From: JALXCG01 sp026991065 [NCBI: Gemmatimonadota bacterium]
GTDB lineage: Bacteria > GCA-2686955
NCBI GenBank assembly: GCA_026991065.1
Contig: JALXCG010000556.1
Coordinates: 1-5,046 of the forward strand
Direction of reading: 5' to 3'
DNA length: 5,046 nucleotides
Positions 1-5,046 of the stretch are shown in pieces. The notes below the pieces were generated by a model. It had not been told where the DNA came from and ran no database searches. It was given only the letters and a program-made list of their open reading frames with translations. The number at the start of each line of letters is the position of its first letter. Within the stretch, counting starts at the first letter, position 1. The translations under genes and the position numbers were made by a program.

Positions 1-1394
1 ACGCGGTCTTTTACCAGATCTTCCCGGAGCGGTTCGCCAACGGTGACCCGAGCAATGATCCGCCGGCGACTGAACCGTGGGGGAGTGTGCCGGGACACTA
101 CACCTACCAGGGCGGAGATCTCCGGGGGATCACGCAACACCTCGACTATCTGCAGGAGTTGGGGATCGACGCGCTCTATCTCAACCCAATCTTTGTCTCT
201 CCGTCCAACCACAAATACGATACCGCCGACTACACTCGGGTGGACCCCCATTTCGGGGGCGATGCAGCTTTCGACGAACTTCTGACGGCGCTCAAGAAGC
301 GCGACATGCGCATCCTTCTCGATGGTGTCTTCAACCACACCGGCAATCTCCATCCAGCGTTCCAAGATCTGCGCCGCCGGGGTCCCGAATCCGATTTCGC
401 CGACTGGTACCAAGTTCGCGGGTTCCCCGTCGCCAGCCCGGAAGCTCCGAATTACGCAGCGTGGAACGGCTATGGGCACTTGCCGGAGCTTTGCACTTGG
501 AATCCGGAGGTGCGCAGGTTTCTTTTCGACATCGCCGCGCGCTGGATTCGTCGCGGCATTGACGGCTGGCGACTCGACGCCGCGGAACAAGTGGAGCACG
601 AATTCTGGCGCGAGTTCCGCGATCGGGCGCGGGCAGCCGGGGCGGCAACCGGCAATGAGCCCTATCTGCTGGGAGAGATCTGGGGAGACGCACGTCCCTG
701 GTTGGACGGAGAGCAGTTTGACGGCGTCACCAACTATCAGTTGCGGGTCGCTTGCGTGGATTTCTTCGCCAAGGAGAGCATCGATGCCGCCGCCTTTGCC
801 GAGCGCTTGCAGACTCTTCTGCGTCGTCACCCCAAGGTGGTCACAGAGTCGATGGTCAACCTGCTCGGCAGCCACGATACACCGCGTTGGCGTACAGTCT
901 GCGGAGAGCGCGCCGCCCGTGCCCGCCTCGGGACTGCTTTTCTGCTGACCTGGCCGGGTGCGCCGCTCATCTACTACGGAGATGAGATCGGCATGTCTGG
1001 TGGGCCCGACCCCGGGAATCGCGCCGCCTTCGACTGGCGGGCCGTTTTTGGGGAGCAGCCACAGTTGCGCTGGGTGCGCCGCGTCATTCAGGTCCGCCAC
1101 AGCACGCCCGCGCTGCGCGACGGCTTGGTGCGAATCGCTTTTGCGGAGAGCGGGGGTGGATTGCTCTATATGGAGCGGAGCGCGCTGGGAGAACCCGTCG
1201 GGGTGGTACTCAATCGGGGTTGTGAACGGCGGAACCTGCGCCTGCCGAGTCAACTCCCGGCGGGCCGCTGGTGGGATGCGATCAGCGGGGTTCCCGCCCG
1301 CGTCGAAGCGGGGGTACTCTCAATCGCAACACTCGGTGAAGACCAGCTTCTGGTTCTCCGCCGGCAGCCTTCGCCGATGCGCCGGGAGCGATAG
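1..1394 (+). CDS. GH13 alpha-amylase family glycoside hydrolase, cyclomaltodextrinase/neopullulanase-like (5' partial)
   Basis: This gene enters the window already open (first full codon at 3) and ends at TAG 1392-1394. The frame upstream of the GTG at 87 encodes the conserved barrel start AVFYQIFPERFANGDPSND, so that GTG is internal and the true start lies before the window. GH13 motifs appear in order: DGVFNH (321-338, region I), LPEL (480-491, at the place of region V, which is often MPKLN in the neopullulanase subfamily), GWRLDAAE with nucleophile Asp at 576-578, GEIWG with acid/base Glu at 675-677, and GSHDTPR with transition-state Asp at 876-878. PGAPLIYYGDEIGM (about 953-994) closes the barrel and a short beta-sandwich C-terminal domain follows. 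Members of this family hydrolyse alpha-1,4 and sometimes alpha-1,6 links in cyclodextrins, pullulan or maltodextrins. Exact specificity cannot be read here. Whether an N-terminal domain or a signal peptide exists lies outside the window, so the cellular location is open. Confidence 0.93.
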   Translation, partial: AVFYQIFPERFANGDPSNDPPATEPWGSVPGHYTYQGGDLRGITQHLDYLQELGIDALYLNPIFVSPSNHKYDTADYTRVDPHFGGDAAFDELLTALKKRDMRILLDGVFNHTGNLHPAFQDLRRRGPESDFADWYQVRGFPVASPEAPNYAAWNGYGHLPELCTWNPEVRRFLFDIAARWIRRGIDGWRLDAAEQVEHEFWREFRDRARAAGAATGNEPYLLGEIWGDARPWLDGEQFDGVTNYQLRVACVDFFAKESIDAAAFAERLQTLLRRHPKVVTESMVNLLGSHDTPRWRTVCGERAARARLGTAFLLTWPGAPLIYYGDEIGMSGGPDPGNRAAFDWRAVFGEQPQLRWVRRVIQVRHSTPALRDGLVRIAFAESGGGLLYMERSALGEPVGVVLNRGCERRNLRLPSQLPAGRWWDAISGVPARVEAGVLSIATLGEDQLLVLRRQPSPMRRER

Positions 1395-1395
1395 G

Positions 1396-1417
1396 GGAGG
1401 CGCCTGCGGGCGCTTCC
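1396..1417 (+). other. GC-rich hairpin between amylase and permease genes
   Basis: GGAGGCGCC (1396-1404) can pair with GGCGCTTCC (1409-1417) around the loop TGCG. This makes a 9-bp stem with one G-U pair, starting just after the amylase stop codon. No T-run follows, so it is not a standard intrinsic terminator. It may protect the 3' end of the amylase message or weaken read-through into the permease gene. The structure is seen in the sequence; any role is inference. Confidence 0.4.
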
Positions 1418-1437
1418 GCTCGGTTCGTTCCCCCTAT

Positions 1438-1441
1438 GGAG
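1438..1441 (+). promoter_or_regulatory. Ribosome binding site (GGAG) for the purine permease
   Basis: GGAG sits 8 bases before ATG 1450. It decides the start of the permease, because the reading frame stays open upstream into the amylase gene, where the translation is not permease-like. Confidence 0.7.
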
Positions 1442-1449
1442 CGACATTC

Positions 1450-2739
1450 ATGCTGGAACGATATTTCCACATTCGCGCCCAGGGCAGCACCCCCGCGCGG
1501 GAGGTGCTCGCCGCCCTGACCACGTTCCTGACGATGGTCTATATCATCTTCGTCAATCCCCAGATGCTGGCCCGTGCCGGCATCGATTCAGGCGCGGTAT
1601 TCGTGGCGACCTGCCTGGCCGCGGCGTGTGGATCCATCATCATGGGGGTGTGGGCCAACTACCCGATCGCATTGGCGCCCGGCATGGGCCTGAACGCCTA
1701 TTTCACGTTCGGAGTGGTGTTGGGAATGGGGCACCCCTGGCAGATTGCACTCGGTGCGGTCTTCATCTCCGGTTGCCTCTTTACCCTGCTCTCGCTTTCC
1801 CGCCTGCGCGAAAAACTCATCGACGCGATTCCGGCGACCCTCAAGTTCGCCACCTCCGCCGGCATCGGCTTTCTCCTGGCTTTTCTCGCACTCAAGTCCG
1901 CTGGCGTGATTGTGGATTCGCCGGCCACGCTTCTCAGCCTCGGCGATCTGCGACAAACCCCCACGCTGCTTGCCGGCGGAGGGTTCGTGCTGATTGCAGC
2001 GCTTGATGCCCGGCGTGTACCGGGCGCGGTAGTCTTGGGCATCATCGCGGTTGCCCTGGCCGGCGCCGGCCTCGGCGAGAACTCTTTCAACGGGATCTTT
2101 TCATTGCCGCCGAGTATCGCTCCGACTCTTCTCGCGATGGATCTGCGGGGCGCGCTGGACATCGGCTTGGTCACCATCGTTTTCTCTTTTCTATTTGTCG
2201 ACCTCTTCGATACGGCCGGAACGCTGATCGGGGTGGCTCAGACCGGCGGGTTGTTGGATGGCGCGGGGCGATTGCCGCGCATTGGGCGCGCGCTGCTGGC
2301 GGATAGCAGCGCGACAGTGGTCGGGGCGATGCTGGGAACCTCCACCACGACCAGTTACGTGGAAAGCTGCCTGGGCGTGCAGGCTGGGGGGCGCACCGGT
2401 TTGACCGCGGTAGTGGTCGGGTTGTTTTTTCTCTTGGCACTTTTTTTTGCCCCGCTGGCCAGTTCCGTACCGGAGTTCGCGACCGCTCCCGCGCTGCTTT
2501 ATGTTGCCTGTGCAATGAGCCGCAACCTGACTCACATCTGCTGGGATGATGCGACCGAAGCGGCACCGGCCCTGATCACCATCCTCGGCATCGCTCTCAC
2601 CCTCTCGATCGCGACCGGGATCGGCCTGGGTTTTCTCGCCCATGTCGCCATCAAGACGCTCGCCGGGCGACAACACCAAGTGACCGCCGGGAGTTGGTTG
2701 CTGGCTGCACTATTCGCGCTGCGATTTGCTCTGGTCTGA
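1450..2739 (+). CDS. NCS2/AzgA-family nucleobase (adenine/hypoxanthine/guanine-type) permease
   Basis: This is a complete 429-residue integral membrane transporter, a normal length for the AzgA branch of NCS2, whose members import purine bases with protons across the cytoplasmic membrane. The start at 1450 is supported by GGAG 8 bases upstream and by the family-typical N-terminus MLERYFHI, followed by a first membrane segment with TMVYIIFVNPQMLA (residues 28-41). Hallmarks are ANYPIALAPGMGLNAY (69-84), FVDLFDTAGTLIGVA (249-263), GTSTTTSYVES (296-306) and AGGRTGLTA (312-320). The last two lie in the substrate-binding core region of the family. Many hydrophobic helices cover the rest of the protein. 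It lies 55 bases after the amylase gene on the same strand, so co-transcription is possible, although the two functions have no obvious link. The sequence alone does not separate adenine from guanine/hypoxanthine preference. An 8-T run at 2441-2448 lies in frame and encodes part of Leu-Phe-Phe. Confidence 0.93.
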   Translation: MLERYFHIRAQGSTPAREVLAALTTFLTMVYIIFVNPQMLARAGIDSGAVFVATCLAAACGSIIMGVWANYPIALAPGMGLNAYFTFGVVLGMGHPWQIALGAVFISGCLFTLLSLSRLREKLIDAIPATLKFATSAGIGFLLAFLALKSAGVIVDSPATLLSLGDLRQTPTLLAGGGFVLIAALDARRVPGAVVLGIIAVALAGAGLGENSFNGIFSLPPSIAPTLLAMDLRGALDIGLVTIVFSFLFVDLFDTAGTLIGVAQTGGLLDGAGRLPRIGRALLADSSATVVGAMLGTSTTTSYVESCLGVQAGGRTGLTAVVVGLFFLLALFFAPLASSVPEFATAPALLYVACAMSRNLTHICWDDATEAAPALITILGIALTLSIATGIGLGFLAHVAIKTLAGRQHQVTAGSWLLAALFALRFALV

Positions 2740-2743
2740 GGGG

Positions 2744-2765
2744 GGCTCCTTGTCTTCCCGGGGCC
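2744..2765 (+). other. Possible weak hairpin after the permease gene
   Basis: GGCTCC (2744-2749) can pair with GGGGCC (2760-2765), with one G-U pair, across a 10-base loop just after the permease stop. There is no downstream T-tract, so a terminator role is weakly supported. It overlaps the candidate -35 element of the next gene. Confidence 0.22.
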
Positions 2766-2777
2766 TTGACCTATCAT
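2750..2777 (+). promoter_or_regulatory. Candidate sigma-70-type promoter for the radical SAM operon
   Basis: TTGTCT (2750-2755, 4 of 6 to TTGACA) and TATCAT (2772-2777, 5 of 6 to TATAAT) are separated by 16 bases in the only long intergenic gap of the window. Transcription would begin near 2784, giving a leader of about 75 bases. That would place the upstream in-frame ATG at 2776 before the transcript start, which supports the later start codon for the radical SAM gene. It was found by eye against the E. coli consensus. In a GC-rich host of unknown group this is only a candidate. Confidence 0.4.
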
Positions 2778-2819
2778 GCGCAGCGATCCCTGCGAGAGCG
2801 GAAAACGACTCTGCAACTC

Positions 2820-2836
2820 GCCCGCCGGTGGCGGGT
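2820..2836 (+). other. Small leader hairpin upstream of arsS
   Basis: CCCGCC (2821-2826) and GGCGGG (2830-2835) form a perfect 6-bp stem with the 3-base loop GGT, extendable by a G-T pair. It lies about 12 bases before the Shine-Dalgarno sequence. It may influence translation of the radical SAM gene or be incidental in GC-rich DNA. Confidence 0.3.
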
Positions 2837-2847
2837 CGGAAGGCGAT

Positions 2848-2854
2848 GGAAGGA
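2848..2854 (+). promoter_or_regulatory. Ribosome binding site (GGAAGGA) for the radical SAM gene
   Basis: GGAAGGA precedes tandem ATG codons at 2857 and 2860. AAGGA is 5 bases from ATG 2860 but only 2 from ATG 2857, so 2860 is slightly favoured. The choice changes the protein by one Met. The in-frame ATG at 2776 has no comparable site and would add 28 unconserved-looking residues. Confidence 0.6.
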
Positions 2855-2859
2855 CGATG

Positions 2860-3813
2860 ATGAATGCATTCGATGCGCGCGTAACACCGGTCTTGGAAGA
2901 GCAACTCCGCAGCATCGCGGTGGACACCATGCAATTGAATCTCGGACTGCGCTGCAACCAGGCATGCACCCATTGCCACGTCAGCGCGTCTCCCGCGCGA
3001 CGCGAGAGCATGCCGTGGCCGGTGATGTCGGCCGCGATCAAGGCCGCGCGGGTGCTGGGCTGCACTTTTTTCGATTTGACGGGTGGTGCCCCGGAGCTGA
3101 ACCCACACTTTCGCACTCTGGTCAGCAGCCTTCGAAGCGCGGGCTACGCGGTGCAGGTTCGCACCAACCTGACCGTTTTGCTGGAGCCCGGGAGCGCCGG
3201 GCTGGCCGAGTTCCTGCGGGCGGAACAGGTGCGCCTGGTGGCTTCGCTGCCCTGTTATCTCGAGGAGAACGTGGATCGTCAACGCGGCGCGGGGGTCTAC
3301 GCGCGCTCGATCGAAGCGATTCAGATGCTCAACGCCCTCGGCTACGGTGTGGATCCCGGCCTGGTTCTCAATTTGGTCTACAACCCCGGCGGCCCACTGC
3401 TTCCGGGCGAGCAAACCGCCCTGGAGACCGACTATCGGCACGAATTGCGGGAGCGCCATGGTCTGGCTTTTACGCGGCTACTGACCATCGCCAACATGCC
3501 GATTGGCAGGTTTCGTACGACGCTTTCAAGGGAACATGGGTTGGATTCCTATATGGAAGAGCTGCGGGACTCCTGGAATCCCACCACATTGGCCGGCTTG
3601 ATGTGTCGCTACCAACTGAGCATCGGCTGGGACGGCTCGCTCTACGACTGCGATTTCAATCTGGCACTGGGACTGAAACTCGATCAAGGCCTGCCGCGCA
3701 ACATCCTCGACTGTGACCCGCAGCTGCTGGTGCAGCGGCGTATTACTACCGGAGACCACTGTTTCGGGTGCACCGCCGGGCAAGGCTCATCCTGCGGCGG
3801 GGCACTGGCGTGA
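2860..3813 (+). CDS. arsS: ArsS-type radical SAM protein (arsenosugar biosynthesis / rSAM-selenodomain family, DUF3641 C-terminus)
   Basis: This 317-residue protein is a radical SAM enzyme. The [4Fe-4S] motif is C32-NQA-C36-TH-C39 (CxxxCxxC) inside LNLGLRCNQACTHCHV, followed by the SAM-binding DLTGGAPELNP (about 69-79). The family-typical LPCYLEENVDRQRG and LNLVYNPGG follow. The C-terminal domain resembles DUF3641: TIANMPIGRF, LMCRYQLSIGWDGSLYDCDFN (Cys 249 and 264), and a tail HCFGCTAGQGSSCGG (Cys 301, 304, 312) that probably binds a further Fe-S cluster. Family knowledge: ArsS proteins join the 5'-deoxyadenosyl group of SAM to a methylated arsenical during arsenosugar formation, and relatives are annotated 'rSAM/selenodomain'. 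All Cys positions here are TGT/TGC codons, so no selenocysteine is used. The gene opens a tight operon, its TGA overlapping the next gene's GTG start. Assignment to this family is confident, but arsenic as the real substrate is inferred. Confidence 0.88.
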   Translation: MNAFDARVTPVLEEQLRSIAVDTMQLNLGLRCNQACTHCHVSASPARRESMPWPVMSAAIKAARVLGCTFFDLTGGAPELNPHFRTLVSSLRSAGYAVQVRTNLTVLLEPGSAGLAEFLRAEQVRLVASLPCYLEENVDRQRGAGVYARSIEAIQMLNALGYGVDPGLVLNLVYNPGGPLLPGEQTALETDYRHELRERHGLAFTRLLTIANMPIGRFRTTLSREHGLDSYMEELRDSWNPTTLAGLMCRYQLSIGWDGSLYDCDFNLALGLKLDQGLPRNILDCDPQLLVQRRITTGDHCFGCTAGQGSSCGGALA

Positions 3814-4478
3814 TCCACTCCCACACCATCCACCAACACGGCGGAAAATCGGCCAACCTGCTGCTTCTCTTTACGCGCTGGCCCAGTCCCGGGCGGGTCA
3901 AGACCCGGCTCATTCCCGCGCTCGGCCCAGAGGGAGCGGCAGAGGTTCAGCGCCAACTCACCACCGCAGCGCTGCGCGTTGCGGATCTGCTCGAACGGAG
4001 AGGTGTGTGTCGCACCGAGGTCCACTTCGATGGAGGCGACGCGCACCTGATGCGTTCTCTCTTCGGTTGCGCGCGACACTACATCCCGCAGGAGCCGGGA
4101 GTTGATCTCGGCGGCCGCATGAGTGCCGCGTTCCGGCGTGCTTTTGCCTCCGGCGCTCAGCGGGTGGTGGTGATCGGCAGTGATTGTCCGGATCTGCGGG
4201 CGGAACTGGTGAACAAGGCCTTCGACCATCTGCGTAAGGCACCATTGGTAATCGGTCCGGCCCATGACGGCGGCTACTATCTACTGGGCATGCGGGAATA
4301 TCTTCCCAGCCTTTTTGAGGGGATCGACTGGGGCGGGGCAAGCGTGTGCCGCCAGACCCTCGAAAAAGCCCAAGCCGCAGGCGAGCAGTTCTCCACTCTC
4401 GAGCCCCTGTACGACGTCGATCGCCCCGAAGATTGGGCGTGTTGGCAACAGGGGCTGGGCGTGGGAGAGCGACGATGA
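3810..4478 (+). CDS. DUF2064 GT-A-fold transferase (rSAM/selenodomain-associated transferase 1 type, TIGR04282-like)
   Basis: This is a 222-residue cytosolic protein of the glycosyltransferase/nucleotidyltransferase A fold. Visible motifs, numbered from GTG 3810, are the nucleotide-binding loop LLLLFTRWPSPGRVKTRL (17-34), IGSDCPDL (122-129) with Asp125 as the likely metal-binding position, IGPAHDGGYYLLG (148-160), IDWGGASV and the C-terminal LYDVDRPEDW. These match the family repeatedly found beside ArsS-like radical SAM genes and annotated as an arsenosugar biosynthesis transferase. The donor and acceptor are not known from sequence. GTG 3810 was chosen because it overlaps the upstream TGA (GTGA) and has a weak G-rich site (3796-3802) upstream. 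An in-frame ATG at 3768 would add 14 residues and run 46 bases into arsS, over its conserved Cys tail, so it is less likely. The stop overlaps the next gene's ATG by 4 bases, which suggests translational coupling. Confidence 0.86.
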   Translation: MIHSHTIHQHGGKSANLLLLFTRWPSPGRVKTRLIPALGPEGAAEVQRQLTTAALRVADLLERRGVCRTEVHFDGGDAHLMRSLFGCARHYIPQEPGVDLGGRMSAAFRRAFASGAQRVVVIGSDCPDLRAELVNKAFDHLRKAPLVIGPAHDGGYYLLGMREYLPSLFEGIDWGGASVCRQTLEKAQAAGEQFSTLEPLYDVDRPEDWACWQQGLGVGERR

Positions 4479-5046
4479 CAATCTGGCAACGCTTTTTCTC
4501 CTGGCTCCAGGCGGGAGCCCCGACCGGCAGGCCCGAGCCAATCCCGGAGATCGACGGCAATGGGGCGACCCGCGTCCCCGGTCTCTATGTGGTCGGCGAT
4601 TTGACCGGAATTCCCTTGCTGACCCACGCGATAAAAAGTGGTACGGAAGTGATTCGGCACTTTCTGCGCGACCGTGAGTTCAACGAGAGTCAGCAGGCTT
4701 CCGGGCGGGACCGGAGTGTTGTCGACGTCGCAATTGTCGGCGCCGGGCCGGCCGGAGTCGCCGCCGCGATTGAGTGCCGCAAAGCCGGGCTCTCCTATCG
4801 TCTTCTGGAGGCATCCAACCACCCCTTTGCCACCATCGAGGGGTTCCCGCTGGGCAAGCCGATCCGCATCAAGTCGAAAAACGGTGCTGCGAAGTCTCTT
4901 CCACTGCGCCTGGATGACGGCACCCGGGAAACCCTGCTGAGGTCACTCCGCGATCAGTTCAAGGGTCAGCAGGTCGAGGTCACAACCGGTGCGCGCGTCG
5001 AGAGCGTAGTCGCCCGGGGTGACCTGCTCAGGGTTAAACACAGCGC
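4475..5046 (+). CDS. FAD/NAD(P)-dependent oxidoreductase with N-terminal thioredoxin-reductase-like flavin motif (3' partial)
   Basis: The gene starts at ATG 4475 (ATGA overlap with the previous stop; GGGAGAG at 4463-4469 as ribosome site) and runs open off the window end, showing 190 residues. Residues 31-64 (RVPGLYVVGDLTGIPLL, then AIKSGTEVI) look like the segment that normally closes thioredoxin-reductase-type proteins, where the Asp contacts FAD ribitol (here Asp42). Only then comes the Rossmann fold VDVAIVGAGPAGVAAAIE (83-100) with GAGPAG at 89-94 and acidic Glu112 ending strand 2. HPFATIEGFPLGKPI further on resembles YpdA/ferredoxin-reductase-like pyridine nucleotide oxidoreductases. 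No CxxC disulfide is visible, but its usual place would lie past the window end. By position it is a third member of the ArsS operon and probably supplies a redox step. The partner and substrate are unknown. Confidence 0.83.
   Translation, partial: MTIWQRFFSWLQAGAPTGRPEPIPEIDGNGATRVPGLYVVGDLTGIPLLTHAIKSGTEVIRHFLRDREFNESQQASGRDRSVVDVAIVGAGPAGVAAAIECRKAGLSYRLLEASNHPFATIEGFPLGKPIRIKSKNGAAKSLPLRLDDGTRETLLRSLRDQFKGQQVEVTTGARVESVVARGDLLRVKHS

Noticed and set aside
87-89. GTG 87 as the true start of the GH13 gene
   Set aside because: The frame is open upstream and encodes the conserved first barrel strand VFYQIFPERFANGDP, so the gene begins before the window.
77-948. Long + strand frames 77-562 and 322-948
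   Set aside because: They overlap the GH13 gene, which has all its catalytic motifs in its own frame. Their translations are compositionally odd shadows.
958-1449. Long N-terminal extension of the permease frame, starting inside the amylase gene
   Set aside because: This stretch overlaps the amylase in another frame and its translation is Arg/Ser/Gly-rich with no transporter features. ATG 1450 has a good ribosome site and the family-typical N-terminus.
1395-1449. Purine riboswitch upstream of the permease
   Set aside because: The gap is only 55 bases and can form just one simple hairpin. A three-way junction with conserved loops cannot fit.
2766-2771. TTGACC as an alternative -35 element
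   Set aside because: No acceptable -10 hexamer lies about 17 bases downstream; TTGTCT/TATCAT fits better.
2776-2859. ATG 2776 as the start of the radical SAM gene
   Set aside because: It adds 28 low-complexity residues, lacks a ribosome site and would lie within the candidate -10 element. ATG 2857/2860 has GGAAGGA upstream.
2532-3459. Long open frames on the minus strand between 2532 and 3459
   Set aside because: They are antisense to the permease and arsS genes, are rich in Arg/Pro/Ser as expected for GC-rich shadow frames, and show no recognisable motif.

Overview
This is a GC-rich (roughly 60% or more by eye) bacterial window. All five genes lie on the + strand and are packed tightly. 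No rRNA, tRNA, insertion sequence, CRISPR array or other mobile element is visible, so it reads as ordinary chromosomal DNA. The host cannot be named from the sequence. High GC plus a radical SAM/selenodomain-type cluster would fit a deltaproteobacterial-grade or similar environmental lineage, but that is a guess.

Region 1 (1-2739) holds two metabolic genes. The first is the 3' part of a GH13 (alpha-amylase clan) glycoside hydrolase resembling cyclomaltodextrinase/neopullulanase-type enzymes. It enters the window already in its catalytic barrel, and all GH13 catalytic motifs are intact. After a 55-base gap that can form a GC-rich hairpin comes a complete NCS2/AzgA-family nucleobase (purine) permease.

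Region 2 (2740-2859) is a 120-base intergenic stretch. It has a candidate sigma-70-type promoter (TTGTCT-16 nt-TATCAT), a small leader hairpin and a Shine-Dalgarno sequence, which suggests a new transcription unit.

Region 3 (2860-5046) is a tight three-gene operon joined by 4-base stop/start overlaps (GTGA, then ATGA). Its genes are (a) an ArsS-type radical SAM protein with the CxxxCxxC cluster motif and a Cys-rich C-terminal domain, (b) a GT-A-fold transferase of the DUF2064 / 'rSAM/selenodomain-associated transferase 1' type, and (c) the 5' part of an FAD/NAD(P)-binding oxidoreductase. The oxidoreductase carries a thioredoxin-reductase-like 'PGLYVVGD' flavin motif in front of its Rossmann GxGxxG motif. 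This gene set matches the neighbourhood linked to arsenosugar biosynthesis: ArsS would add a 5'-deoxyadenosyl group to a methylated arsenical, the transferase would modify the sugar, and the oxidoreductase would supply a redox step. The family-level calls are strong. The actual substrate, arsenic or otherwise, is inferred from family membership, and no arsenite methyltransferase (arsM) is visible in the window.
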